From: an uncultured Acidobacteriota bacterium
Lineage (GTDB): Bacteria > Acidobacteriota > Blastocatellia > RBC074
Direction of reading: 5' to 3'
Assembly: GCA_902825875.1 (NCBI GenBank)
Contig: CADECP010000034.1
Span: 1 to 64,000 of the forward strand
DNA length: 64,000 nt
Each line of letters begins with the position of its first letter. Position 1 is the stretch's first letter. Below the pieces are notes generated by a model. The model was not told the DNA's origin and did no database searches. It saw only the letters and a list, made by a program, of their open reading frames with translations. Both the position numbers and the translations under genes were made by a program. Positions 44,595 through 54,231 of this stretch are shown in pieces.

Positions 44595-47500
44595 ATGCTC
44601 GTATCGCTCTCCCCCCGTATGGTTTTTCGCTTTTGCCAATTGGCTTGTTCCATTGTCTTCATCATGTTCTTGCTCAGCGCCGCTTTCGGACAGGAAGCCG
44701 CTTCGCTGACATCCGGCCAGAACATCGAAAAAAACCTTTCCGGCGGAGAAACGCACAACTATCAAATCTCGCTCAAAGCTGGCCAGTTCATTCGCTTGTT
44801 GGCGGAACAGCGCGGGTTGGATGTGAAAATCAAATTGGCGAGCAAAGACGGCAAACAGCTTGTCGAAGTTGATCTGGCCTCGGATTTGGCTGCGACCGAA
44901 TCGGCTTGCTGGATTGCAGAAGCCGATGCCACGTATCTGGTCGCCATTTCCGCATCCGAGAAAAATGCTCGCGGGCGATACGCCTTGCGATTGGAAGGGC
45001 CGCGAACGCCAACCGATCAAGACCGCAGTCTGTTCGCCGGTCAGCAGTCGTTTTACCAGGCCGAAGAACTTTTCGCCGACAACAAACCGGAATCGCGTCG
45101 AAAAGCCGCCGAAAAATACTCCGAAGCCGCCGAACGTTGGCGCGCCGCCGAATTCAAAGCTGCTGAAGCTTTGGCACTGTACAACGCGAGCGACACTTAC
45201 AACCGATTGCGAGAATTTCCGAAGGCGTTGGATTTCCTGAACCAGGCATTGCAGCTTCAACGCTCAGCCAACAACCGCAGCGCCGAAGCCGCTACGCTGA
45301 ACAATTTGGGCACGGTGTATTCGGCGATGAACGACAAACCGAAAGCCGTCGAATTGTTCAATCAATCGTTGGCTCTTCGCCGTGAAGTCAAAGACGCCGC
45401 TGGTGAAGCCGTCACGCTCGGCAATCTGGCCGCAACTTATTCTGATCTTGGCGAACGCCGAAAGGCGCTCGAAGCTCACAAACAGGTTTTGGCGATGCGC
45501 CGTTCGGCAAACAACCGGCGAGGCGAAGCTCTGACACTCAACAACATCGGCTCGACGTATTTGGGCTTGGGCGAAAAACGAAAAGCAGTTGACCATTTCG
45601 GGCAGGCGCTGAAGCTGTGGCGCGCGCTGAACGACCGTGCCAGTGAAGCTCTGACGCTGAACAACCTAGGCGCGGCGTATTCGGATTTGGGCGATCAGCA
45701 AAAAGCCCTAGACGCCTACAACCAATCCATACGATTGCGACGCGCCGGGAACGATACGCGAGGCGAAGCCATTACTGCCGTCAATCTGGCACGTAGTTAC
45801 GACATTCTGGGCGCTTCGCAGGAAGCGATCACAACGTACAACCAATCGCTGGCGACGCTTCGCGCAGCGAAAGATCGTCGCTGGGAAGGCGTCACACTCA
45901 ACTATCTTGGTTTGGCGCATTGGGCGTCAGGCGAATATCAGCAGGCGTTGGTTGCTTTTGAGCAAGCCTTGCCGATCCGGCGCGAACTAAAAGACGCGGC
46001 GGGCGAAGCCGCAACATTGAACAACATCGGCTTGGCGCAGGATTCGCTCGGCGACCGATCAAAGGCGCTCGAAGCTTACAACCAGGCGTTGCCGTTGTTG
46101 CGAACTGTCGGCGATAAACAAGGCGAAGCGCGCACGTTGAACAACATTGGCTTTGCTCATGATGCGCTGGGCAACAAAACTCAGGCGCTGGAATTCCATG
46201 AACAAGCCTTGAAACTCAGCCGCGAAGTCGGCGACCGCATGCGCGAAGCCAAAGTTCGTTACGGCATCGCGCGCATCGAAAGCGGTCGAAACAATTTGCG
46301 TCAATCGCGTTCGCAGATTCAGGAAGCAATCAAAATTGTCGAATCGTTGCGCGCCAATCTTTCCAGCCCGGAATTGCGCGCATCGTATCGCGCCTCGGTG
46401 CAGCAGTATTACGATTTGTACATTGACGTGCTGATGCGAATGGGCAAACGCGCGCCGAAAAGCGGTTTGGTCGCCGAAGCCTTGCAGGTCAGCGAACGCG
46501 CCCGCGCGCGAAGTTTGATCGAATTATTGACCGAAGCCAGCGCGGAAATTCGCCAGGGAGTTGATCCTGCTCTGGTCGAACGCGAACGCGAACTGCACGA
46601 ACAGATCAACGAAAAAACAACTGAACAAATTCGCCTGCTCGGCAATCGTGCTGGCAGCAGCCAAGTCGCAGAACTTGGCAAAGAGATCGAGCAACTCAAT
46701 GCTGAGTTGCGAACGACTCAAGCCGACATTCGCAACAACAGCCCGCGTTACGCTGCGCTGACTCAACCGCAACCGCTGACGTTGAGCGAAATTCAAAAAC
46801 AGATTTTGAATCCCTGGTCGTTGCTGCTGGAATACTCCCTGGGCGAAGAGCGCAGCTATCTGTGGGTGGTTGGTCAGAATTCGATTCGAAGTTACACATT
46901 GCCGAAACGCTCGGTCATCGAATCTGCCGCCAAACGTTTTTACGAATCGGCCACGGCTCGCAATCAGTACATCGCCCGCGAATCGGCTCAACAAAAACTG
47001 GATCGCATCGCCGCTGCCGACGCCGAAAGCCAGAAAGCCGCCGCCGCGCTAAGCAAAATGATTCTCGCTCCCGCTTTGCCGCTGGCAGGCAACAAGCGCC
47101 TACTCATCATCGCCGACGGAGCCTTGCAGTACGTTCCTTTTCAGGCGTTGCCGCTGAATCCGCAATCCACAAGGCCTCTGGTTAGTCGCCACGAAATCGT
47201 TTCGTTGCCTTCAGCGACGACGTTGGCTGTGCTGCGAAATGAAGCTGCCAACCAACCCAAAGCCACCAAGACCGTTGCAGTCATCGCCGACCCGGTGTTT
47301 GAAATCAAAGACGACCGCGTCAAAATCGTCTCAATCAAAACCGACGAAAAACCTGCCGAGAAAAAAGACGACAAAGCTGCTGTCGCTGCCGACGACGATC
47401 CTTCGCGCATTTTGCTGGTCAAATCCGCCAAAGACTCAGGCGGTGTGGACGCGGAGCTTCGCATCCCTCGACTGCCGAACACGCGCCGCGAAGCCGATGC

Positions 47501-48044
47501 AATTCTTTCGCTGACCAAAGCTGACGCCAGCAAAGCGGCATTCGATTTTGCCGCGAACCGTTCGGCAGCGACTGGCGACGATTTGAGCCAGTACAGGATT
47601 TTGCATTTCGCCACGCATGGATTTTTGAACAGCCTGAACCCGGAGCTTTCCGGTTTGGTGATGTCGCTGGTGGATGAACAAGGCAAACCGCAAAACGGTT
47701 ACCTGCTGGCGCCGGAGATTTACAACCTGAAATTACCAGCGACGGAATTGGTCGTGCTCAGCGCCTGCCAGACAGGCTTGGGCAAAGAAATTCGCGGCGA
47801 AGGAATTGTCGGGCTGACACGAGGATTTATGTACGCCGGTTCGCCGCGCGTAGTCGTCAGTTTGTGGAACGTCAACGACCGCGCGACAGCCGAATTGATG
47901 AAGGGCTTTTACGAAGCGATGCTCGCCAAAGGCCAACGCCCGGCAGCGGCTTTGCGCGCGGCGCAACTTGAGCTTCTAAAACAGAAACAATGGCAAGCGC
48001 CGTATTTTTGGGCGGCGTTCGGGCTTCAAGGAGAATGGAGATAA
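44595..48044 (+). CDS. TPR-CHAT protease-like protein
   Basis: A 1149-residue exported protein. The ATG at 44595 has AAGGAG nine bases upstream; a longer frame would include the family B repeat. A signal peptide (1-35) is followed by a prepeptidase-like beta domain (about 40-135; GETHNYQISLKAGQFIRLLA). About ten TPR units of 40 residues follow (about 145-560; A-LNNLG-YS-LG pattern), then a helical linker with coiled-coil features (about 580-740) and the CHAT caspase-like domain (about 790-1149). The catalytic pair appears intact: His1008 in HFATHGFL and Cys1058 in LSACQTGLG. A charged insert (about 905-945, DEKPAEKKDDK) interrupts the CHAT domain. CHAT proteases act after a partner signals through TPRs; substrate is unknown. 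The DUF4384-like gene follows at 83 bases. Confidence 0.93.
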   Translation: MLVSLSPRMVFRFCQLACSIVFIMFLLSAAFGQEAASLTSGQNIEKNLSGGETHNYQISLKAGQFIRLLAEQRGLDVKIKLASKDGKQLVEVDLASDLAATESACWIAEADATYLVAISASEKNARGRYALRLEGPRTPTDQDRSLFAGQQSFYQAEELFADNKPESRRKAAEKYSEAAERWRAAEFKAAEALALYNASDTYNRLREFPKALDFLNQALQLQRSANNRSAEAATLNNLGTVYSAMNDKPKAVELFNQSLALRREVKDAAGEAVTLGNLAATYSDLGERRKALEAHKQVLAMRRSANNRRGEALTLNNIGSTYLGLGEKRKAVDHFGQALKLWRALNDRASEALTLNNLGAAYSDLGDQQKALDAYNQSIRLRRAGNDTRGEAITAVNLARSYDILGASQEAITTYNQSLATLRAAKDRRWEGVTLNYLGLAHWASGEYQQALVAFEQALPIRRELKDAAGEAATLNNIGLAQDSLGDRSKALEAYNQALPLLRTVGDKQGEARTLNNIGFAHDALGNKTQALEFHEQALKLSREVGDRMREAKVRYGIARIESGRNNLRQSRSQIQEAIKIVESLRANLSSPELRASYRASVQQYYDLYIDVLMRMGKRAPKSGLVAEALQVSERARARSLIELLTEASAEIRQGVDPALVERERELHEQINEKTTEQIRLLGNRAGSSQVAELGKEIEQLNAELRTTQADIRNNSPRYAALTQPQPLTLSEIQKQILNPWSLLLEYSLGEERSYLWVVGQNSIRSYTLPKRSVIESAAKRFYESATARNQYIARESAQQKLDRIAAADAESQKAAAALSKMILAPALPLAGNKRLLIIADGALQYVPFQALPLNPQSTRPLVSRHEIVSLPSATTLAVLRNEAANQPKATKTVAVIADPVFEIKDDRVKIVSIKTDEKPAEKKDDKAAVAADDDPSRILLVKSAKDSGGVDAELRIPRLPNTRREADAILSLTKADASKAAFDFAANRSAATGDDLSQYRILHFATHGFLNSLNPELSGLVMSLVDEQGKPQNGYLLAPEIYNLKLPATELVVLSACQTGLGKEIRGEGIVGLTRGFMYAGSPRVVVSLWNVNDRATAELMKGFYEAMLAKGQRPAAALRAAQLELLKQKQWQAPYFWAAFGLQGEWR

Positions 48045-48127
48045 TTTCGCTGCCTGTGAGACAGGTAACAGCGCAACGACTTTGAGCCGCTATAATCGCG
48101 GCCATTCGTCACAAGGAGGAAAACAGC

Positions 48128-49069
48128 ATGTTCAAACAAAACAGATTCAATCTTTTCATCATCGCCGTCGCTTTTGTTCTTTTCAGCGTATCGTCGGCAT
48201 TGGCTCAGGATCAAGACACTGAGCGCCGGTTCTGGCCGCCGAATTATCGTCCGCAGACCGCAAAGCCAACTGCCAAACCTGCGACCAGCCCGGGTTACAA
48301 ACGCTCTTCGCCCGCGTTGCCGAAAAACGCAATTCCGACTGCCGCCGAACGAAACTCTGTCGTCGGTATCACCATCTGGCGGTTGAAACCGTACGAAGAC
48401 ATCGCCAACAACAAACCCAAAGAGCAGGACATCGCTCGAATTTTGGTGGTTCGGAAGGGCAAAAAATCCGATCTGGCAGCGGAACGAGTCGAAGCTTCGA
48501 CGGCTTTCACCACCGGCCAAATGCTAAGGCTGAGCATTGAAGTTCCGCGCTCCGGTTATTTGTACATCATTGACCGCGAACAATATGCCGATGGCACAGT
48601 CAGCGCGCCTTATCTGGTCTTTCCGCTGAATCCCATGCTGGACGACAACAAAGTCACTGCCGGCCGTGTGATCGAAATTCCCGGTGGCGAAGAACCTTTT
48701 TTCGAGGTGCAACCGCTGAAGCAGGACAATCCCAAACTGCAAACCGCTGAGTTGCTGACCGTGCTGATTTCGCCTTCGCCGTTGACCAATCTGCCAAAAG
48801 CGACGCGCGATGACGAAGGCAATTATCAGCCAATCGAACTGCCGCAATCTGAAGTCGAAAAATGGGAACGGTTGTGGGGCGCTCAGGTCGAGCAGTTGGA
48901 ATTGGAAGGCGGAGCCGGTCAAACCTACACGCGCTCCGAACAAGCAGCCGGAACCAATAAGAAAAAGCGACTGACCGCCGACGATCCGCCGCCGCAAACG
49001 CTTTTCCGCGTTGCCGCGAAACCTGGCAAACCGCTGATGGTCAAACTGCCGCTGAAAATTGCGAAATAG
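48128..49069 (+). CDS. Exported DUF4384-like protein, partner of the CHAT gene
   Basis: A 313-residue protein with a signal peptide (1-26, ALA) and a P/T/K-rich N-terminal part. The central domain (about 115-235) has the DUF4384 look: LRLSIEVPRSGYLYIIDREQ, YLVFPLNPMLDDNKV, RVIEIPGGEEPFFEVQ and AELLTVLISP. DUF4384 domains usually accompany caspase-like or kinase-like domains in one chain or as neighbours; here it follows the TPR-CHAT gene at 83 bases, with AAGGAGG before the ATG. It could be the substrate or a signalling partner of the CHAT protein (inference). Its last 29 bases overlap the end of the convergent methyltransferase gene. Confidence 0.82.
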   Translation: MFKQNRFNLFIIAVAFVLFSVSSALAQDQDTERRFWPPNYRPQTAKPTAKPATSPGYKRSSPALPKNAIPTAAERNSVVGITIWRLKPYEDIANNKPKEQDIARILVVRKGKKSDLAAERVEASTAFTTGQMLRLSIEVPRSGYLYIIDREQYADGTVSAPYLVFPLNPMLDDNKVTAGRVIEIPGGEEPFFEVQPLKQDNPKLQTAELLTVLISPSPLTNLPKATRDDEGNYQPIELPQSEVEKWERLWGAQVEQLELEGGAGQTYTRSEQAAGTNKKKRLTADDPPPQTLFRVAAKPGKPLMVKLPLKIAK

Positions 49070-49844
49070 CATCCGCTTTGCGCGGAGCCGAAAACGTCAG
49101 CACGACCGACCAGGCGTGCTTGCGTAAATACGGCAGCAGACTGAACAGCACGCTGTCCAATCCATCCAGCAAGTTCAAAACCGGATCGAACGCCGCTGTT
49201 CCAGCCAATGGAGCAGCGGCCAATCCGCCCAAATGAAAGTATTGCGCTTCGACCTTACCGAAATAAGTCTCGGCCAGTTTCAGGTCGCTCATCAACAAAG
49301 GGTGTTCGTCGGCAGTGCGTAACTCCGGCGTGCGATTGCGGTAAGCATTGATGATTGGGTTATGTCCCAGCGGTTCGACAAAGATGGCCTGGCCGTCAGG
49401 CTTCAAAGTTCGCGCCAATTCACCGAAAGCTTTTCGCAAATCAAGGTGATGCAAAATCGCGCGCCCGCAAATCACGTCAAACGAGTCATCGGGAAAGTCC
49501 AACTGTTCGGCATTCATCTGTCGAAACGAAACACGCTCGGAATTGGGATATTGAGCAGCGCGTTGCTGACTTTGCTGAATCACTGCGTCGGAAATATCAA
49601 TGCCGACGACTTGCACGCCCAAACCAGCCAGCCAAAACGCATAACTGTTCGCTCCGCAGCCATATTCCAGAATCTGCTTGCCCGGCGCTTGCTGAGCCAG
49701 AAACTGCTTGTAACGCTCACCGCTACGCCGAGTCACCAAATACACATTGCTGACTTTGGCACGCTCGCTGTGCGCGAATTCCTTGTTATGAAATTCGCGC
49801 TCGCGTTCGATTCGAGCTTGCACAGTGTCAATTTCCAAAACCAC
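49041..49844 (-). CDS. Class I SAM-dependent methyltransferase
   Basis: A 267-residue enzyme of the Rossmann-fold methyltransferase class. Motif I is ILEYGCGANSYAFWLA (about 58-73), followed by VVGIDISDAVI (about 79-89), the acidic FRQMNAEQLDFPDDSFDVI region (about 107-125) and AILHHLDLRKAF. The C-terminal part is longer than the core and hydrophobic (LAAAPLAGTAAFD), so the acceptor may be a lipid, quinone or other hydrophobic compound, but this is not proved. Translation begins at GTG with AAAGGA upstream. It lies 15 bases after the esterase gene on the same strand, and overlaps the convergent DUF4384-like gene at the tail by 29 bases. Confidence 0.92.
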   Translation of the reverse strand: MVLEIDTVQARIEREREFHNKEFAHSERAKVSNVYLVTRRSGERYKQFLAQQAPGKQILEYGCGANSYAFWLAGLGVQVVGIDISDAVIQQSQQRAAQYPNSERVSFRQMNAEQLDFPDDSFDVICGRAILHHLDLRKAFGELARTLKPDGQAIFVEPLGHNPIINAYRNRTPELRTADEHPLLMSDLKLAETYFGKVEAQYFHLGGLAAAPLAGTAAFDPVLNLLDGLDSVLFSLLPYLRKHAWSVVLTFSAPRKADAISQFSAAV

Positions 49845-49859
49845 TCTCTTTCCTTTATC

Positions 49860-51569
49860 TCATTTGAAATTCACTTGCACCGAATTTCCCGCCCTACCAT
49901 CAACCATCAGCACAACATTCACTTCGCCGCGCCCAGCCAGGCTTTGCGGCAATCGCAGATTGATCTGATCCAGACCTAAAAAGCTTCCTTGCGCTCCGGC
50001 GTAAAGCACTTCGACGGGAGTTCCGCCGATGGTCGCCGTCACCGTGCTGAGCGAGTTGTGATAACGAAGCCCCGTGCCGAACAACATCAAAAACACTTGT
50101 TCACCGATGACGCTGACATCAATCGGCAAGGCGACGTAACGATTTTGCGCGACATCGAACTGGACGGCCTTTTCAAATTGCTGCTCGCCGTTGGCTTTGA
50201 TGCGAAAGACCGAAGCCGCCGCGACGCCTTGTCCGTTAGCGTTGGCGGTGAACAACCCCGGCGAGGTTTTGCTGATTTGCACTGTAGCCACAGAAACGGC
50301 TCCGGCTTCGTTGAAAACCGAAATCGTCGCCGCCCCCGGCGCAGTTTCCGCCGGAATCAGGTAATTGATCTGCGTCGGCGAAACGAAAAAGAGCGGCGCG
50401 AATCGTTCAATGCAGGCGTTGTCTTTGACTCGCACGCTGGTTCCGTTCAACGCAATTGGCGGCGCTCCGTCAGCAGACATCGGGTAAGCCGAAAAGTTCG
50501 TCCCCCACGCCGACACCAGTGATTCGGGCGCGACTGAATCGCTTTTCAAACTTGCCGAAGAAACCGTCATGAAGCTCATCGTCGAACCGAAATTCGGAAA
50601 CAGGAATGAAGCCGACGAACGAGTGATCGGCACGCAATCTCCGGCCAGCATTTCCCGAACCGGCTGCCCGTCTGGCCATTTACCCATGAAGCGTTGTTCG
50701 GCGCTGCCATTGCCCAGCGCGATTCGCTTCCCTGCTGCGCTGCCGTTGAAAGCGTAATCTGCCAGCGCGTCGAACATCCGATACACGCCGTAATAATCTA
50801 GCGCGTTTTCATCGCTGCCGGTCGAAGGCGTTCCGTGTTCGGCGTCAAGCGTGTAATTGAACCGCCGCTCGCTGCGGAGCATGACGAATTCCTTTTCACT
50901 GGCGGGCAGGTTGGTTCGGTCGTAAATCTCTTTGGCCATGCGGTGATCGCAAACGCCGTCGTCTTCGTACACTTGCACCAGCAGCTTCACGTGTTGCGGC
51001 CAGTTCACATATTCCTTCGCGCCAAATTGAAAGACGTACCAGGGAGCCATCGAATAAACGAAAGCTCCGTTTTTGCCCCAACCTTTGCCGACGACTCCGC
51101 GCTGCATCATCGCGGGCAATGCTGCCGCTCCGTACGAATGCCCGGCAAAGCCTACGCGAGTCAGATCAAAAGACGAGCCGAAGCGTTTGATCGCTTCTTC
51201 AAAGCCTGCCCAGATCGTGTTGTAGCGTTTTTCGTTCAGCGAAATGTCGCCGGAAACAATTTGAAAAGGCGCGTACACCAGCGCGAAGCCTCGACTGACG
51301 ATGTGATTGATAAGCGGGCGATATTCGTCCGGGTCGTTGTTGCTGAATCCCGGCGCGAAAAAGATGACTGGGGCTGGCTCGGCCTTTTCGACTGGGCGAA
51401 ACACCTGCACCTTTTCGTTGTCGTACAACGGGCTGGGAAACTTGTCCACGGTGACAGTGAAGCTCCCATTTGCGCCGTAGCCGGATAAAATCGGCGGAAT
51501 CGGGCCATTGGCCGAAACAATTCCGCCAAGCGAACACAACAATGCGACCGCAAACAAAATGGTTTTCAT
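49860..51569 (-). CDS. Exported alpha/beta hydrolase with acidobacterial C-terminal domain (TIGR03437 type)
   Basis: A 569-residue secreted protein with signal peptide (1-20, VSA). The hydrolase domain (about 35-330) has FFAPGFSNNDPDEYRPLINH, the nucleophile Ser145 in FAGHSYGAA and a likely catalytic DAEHGTP segment; it resembles platelet-activating-factor acetylhydrolase/dienelactone hydrolase-type esterases. The C-terminal part (about 340-569) matches the beta-rich domain repeated in Solibacter-type proteins: APLFFVSPTQINYLIPA, SPGLFTANANGQGVAAA, LMLFGTGLRYH and LDQINLRLPQSLAGRGEVNV. That domain is a taxonomic marker and probably anchors or presents the enzyme outside the cell. The SD is weak. 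A methyltransferase gene follows at 15 bases. Confidence 0.9.
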   Translation of the reverse strand: MKTILFAVALLCSLGGIVSANGPIPPILSGYGANGSFTVTVDKFPSPLYDNEKVQVFRPVEKAEPAPVIFFAPGFSNNDPDEYRPLINHIVSRGFALVYAPFQIVSGDISLNEKRYNTIWAGFEEAIKRFGSSFDLTRVGFAGHSYGAAALPAMMQRGVVGKGWGKNGAFVYSMAPWYVFQFGAKEYVNWPQHVKLLVQVYEDDGVCDHRMAKEIYDRTNLPASEKEFVMLRSERRFNYTLDAEHGTPSTGSDENALDYYGVYRMFDALADYAFNGSAAGKRIALGNGSAEQRFMGKWPDGQPVREMLAGDCVPITRSSASFLFPNFGSTMSFMTVSSASLKSDSVAPESLVSAWGTNFSAYPMSADGAPPIALNGTSVRVKDNACIERFAPLFFVSPTQINYLIPAETAPGAATISVFNEAGAVSVATVQISKTSPGLFTANANGQGVAAASVFRIKANGEQQFEKAVQFDVAQNRYVALPIDVSVIGEQVFLMLFGTGLRYHNSLSTVTATIGGTPVEVLYAGAQGSFLGLDQINLRLPQSLAGRGEVNVVLMVDGRAGNSVQVNFK

Positions 51570-51790
51570 ATCGTTTCCGAAAGAACTGGCAACAAGAACT
51601 GGCCGTTGATGATTGTGGGAAAGTTGTTGCGCCGGATTGCGCGAGGCATGTTTACAACGTTTCGGCTGAAAGTGGCAATCTTGCTTGAGCTTTTTACCGG
51701 CAAGCGATGAAAAGGAACTTGCCAGAGTTCGGGCGAACCATCTGGCAAGCTCCTCTATTCAGCAAAAACAACCATAAGAATCGTTGCTTC

Positions 51791-54220
51791 TCATTCGCAG
51801 CGAAGCGCAACCATCGGATCAACCTTGGTTGCCCGTCGCGCCGGAATCCAACAGGCCAACAGCGCCACCAGCAACAACGCCAACGCGATCACGCCAAACG
51901 TCAGCGCATCGGTCGGACGCACGCCGAATAGCAGGCTTTCCATCCAGCGCGTCAATGCGAACGCCGCCGCCAGTCCCAGCCCAATTCCGATCATCGTCAG
52001 CTTCACGCCTTGTTTGAGAATTAACGCCAGCACATCGTGCGCCTGTGCGCCCAGCGCCATGCGCAAGCCGAGTTCGTGTGTACGTTGTCGGACGGAATAC
52101 GAGATCACGCCGTAAATCCCGACCGCCGCCAGCAACAACGCCAACGCCGCCAGACTCGCCAGCAAGACGAGCGTCAAACGGCGTTGCGCCAGCGAATTGC
52201 CGAGCAGTTGATCCATTGTCCAGACTGAAAAAACGGGCAGGTCTTTGTCTATGGCATGAATCGCCTGTTCGACCGCCGACGCCAGCGCAGCGGGATTGCG
52301 TTCGGCACGCACGACCAGCCCCAGCGAGTTGCTCGGCATCTGTGCATACGGCAAGTAAGTTTGGTGCTTAATGTCGCGGTCTACGCCGTTCATCTTGACG
52401 TCGTTGACGACCCCGACGACCTCACGCCAGGGCTTGCCCTCTTCGTCCTGGTTTTCGGGCAAGCCGAATTTGAGGCGCTTGCCAAGGGGGTCTTCGTTCG
52501 GCCAAATGCGACGGGCCAGGGTTTCGTTGATGACCACGACTGGCGCGGATTCCGGCGTGTCAGCGGTGGTGAACAAACGCCCGCGCAGCAGCCTGATGCC
52601 CAGCGTCTCGAAGTAATGCGGACTCACGCGGAGGCGACCCGAGTTTGGCATGTCAGCGCGCGAAGGCACGGGTTTGTCGGCGGCAATAAAAACCCCATTC
52701 CAACTCGCGCCCTGAGTCGGCACAGACTGCGCCAGCGCGACGGAACGCACGCCGGACACAGCCTGCACGCGCGCGCGACATTCGTCATAAAACATGCGTA
52801 GCTGCTGGTCAGAGTACCCTCGCCCTGCCAGGCTCACGCGCAGCGTCAACAGATTGTCGGCCTTGAAACCCGGATCAACGTGCAGCAAATTCCACATCGA
52901 ACGCACCAGCAAGCCCGCGCCGACTAACAACACGAGCGACAAACTGACTTCGGCCACCAGCAAAGCTTTTCGCATCCCCTCGCGCGCTGCGCCAGTCGTC
53001 AGGCGTCCGCCGTCTTTCAGCGTCGTTTGCAAATCCGTTTTCGCCGCTTGCAGTGCGGGCAACAAGCCAGACAGCACACTCGTCAACACAGCCAGGCCGA
53101 GCGTGAATAGCAACACCGTTTTGTCTAACCCAACGCGGCTGAGTTGCGGGATCGCTGCCGGAGCCAAAGCGAGCAAACCATCCAACATCCAATACCCGAG
53201 CAACAATCCGCCCGCGCCGCCCAACGCCGCCAGCAACAAGCTTTCGCTGAGCAATTGCCGGATGATGCGCCAGCGTCCCGCGCCTAAAGCCAGCCGCACG
53301 GCGAGTTCTTTTTGCCGCTCCGCCGCGCGCACCAGCAACAGGTTCGCCACGTTGATGCAGGCAATCAGCAAAATGAAGCCGACCGCCGCGAGCAAGACCC
53401 ACAGCGATGACCGCACGCCCTCTGACATCACGTCCTGCAAGCGTTCGGCTTGGGCGCTGAGTCCTTCATTGATCTTCGGGTATTCGCGCGCGAGTTGTTG
53501 ACCGATGGTGTTCATTTCGCTGTTGGCTTGCGCGACAGTCACGCCGGGTTTCAGCCGCGCGACGGCATAAAAAGCCGAGGCGCTGTTGCCACGGCCTGCG
53601 AACTCGGAATCCGGCGCGAGCACCAGCCCCAGTGGCCGGTAAACATCAGCCTTCTCAAAATATTCAAAGTCCGGTGGCAACACGCCAATCACCGTGAATG
53701 TTTCATTCGTCAGCCGCAGCGTTTGCCCGATGACATTCGGTTCGCCGCCAAAGCGTCGTTGCCAGAAACCATGACTGATGATGATCGTGTGCGCCGCGCC
53801 GTAACGATCATCGCCCTCAGTAAACATTCGTCCGAGTTGCGGTTGCACGCGCAGCAACGGAAAGAAATTCCAGTTGACCGTATAGCCGGACACACGCGCC
53901 GCTTTCTCCCCGCCAGTCAGCGTAAAATTCTGCGGCCAGCCAATCGCCATGCCTTCAAACGATTGCGCCCGCGTGCGCCAGTCAGCGTAGTTCGGATATG
54001 ACGCTGAGTGTCGCTCACTCCCTTGTTTCCCCGACAGCAGCACCAGCCGCTCTGCTTCCGCGTAAGGCAGCGGACGCAACAGCAGCGCATTGACGACACT
54101 GAAAATTGCCGTATTCGCGCCAATGCCCAGCGCCAGCGTAAGCACTGCAATCAAGGTGAAGCCGGGTTGTTTGAATAACATCCGCGCACCGTAGCACAGG
54201 TCTTGCCAAAGGGTTTGCAT
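51791..54220 (-). CDS. ADOP-type orphan permease (MacB/FtsX family), 1
   Basis: An 809-residue membrane protein starting [20 protein letters not shown], the hallmark of acidobacterial duplicated orphan permeases. It has two MacB periplasmic core domains and two FtsX permease domains, with about eight membrane helices (first near 20-45; others near 270-295, 325-350, 370-395, 420-440, 690-715, 745-765, 780-800). The first FtsX part carries [21 protein letters not shown]. It ends [10 protein letters not shown]. No ATP-binding gene is near. AGGAGG precedes the ATG. It follows the propeller gene by 11 bases and is probably the last gene of an operon with that gene and the next permease. Confidence 0.95.
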   Translation of the reverse strand: MQTLWQDLCYGARMLFKQPGFTLIAVLTLALGIGANTAIFSVVNALLLRPLPYAEAERLVLLSGKQGSERHSASYPNYADWRTRAQSFEGMAIGWPQNFTLTGGEKAARVSGYTVNWNFFPLLRVQPQLGRMFTEGDDRYGAAHTIIISHGFWQRRFGGEPNVIGQTLRLTNETFTVIGVLPPDFEYFEKADVYRPLGLVLAPDSEFAGRGNSASAFYAVARLKPGVTVAQANSEMNTIGQQLAREYPKINEGLSAQAERLQDVMSEGVRSSLWVLLAAVGFILLIACINVANLLLVRAAERQKELAVRLALGAGRWRIIRQLLSESLLLAALGGAGGLLLGYWMLDGLLALAPAAIPQLSRVGLDKTVLLFTLGLAVLTSVLSGLLPALQAAKTDLQTTLKDGGRLTTGAAREGMRKALLVAEVSLSLVLLVGAGLLVRSMWNLLHVDPGFKADNLLTLRVSLAGRGYSDQQLRMFYDECRARVQAVSGVRSVALAQSVPTQGASWNGVFIAADKPVPSRADMPNSGRLRVSPHYFETLGIRLLRGRLFTTADTPESAPVVVINETLARRIWPNEDPLGKRLKFGLPENQDEEGKPWREVVGVVNDVKMNGVDRDIKHQTYLPYAQMPSNSLGLVVRAERNPAALASAVEQAIHAIDKDLPVFSVWTMDQLLGNSLAQRRLTLVLLASLAALALLLAAVGIYGVISYSVRQRTHELGLRMALGAQAHDVLALILKQGVKLTMIGIGLGLAAAFALTRWMESLLFGVRPTDALTFGVIALALLLVALLACWIPARRATKVDPMVALRCE

Positions 54221-54231
54221 ATTCGTTCCTC

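Noticed and set aside
45150-46260. A CRISPR-like or tandem DNA repeat array with a period of about 120 bases
   Set aside because: The periodicity comes from 40-residue TPR units in the coding frame; the DNA copies are too diverged and there are no spacers.
44595-49069. A CRISPR-linked Craspase-type module
   Set aside because: No Cas7-11, other cas gene or repeat array occurs in the window, and the CHAT protein here has a signal peptide, so it is not cytoplasmic.
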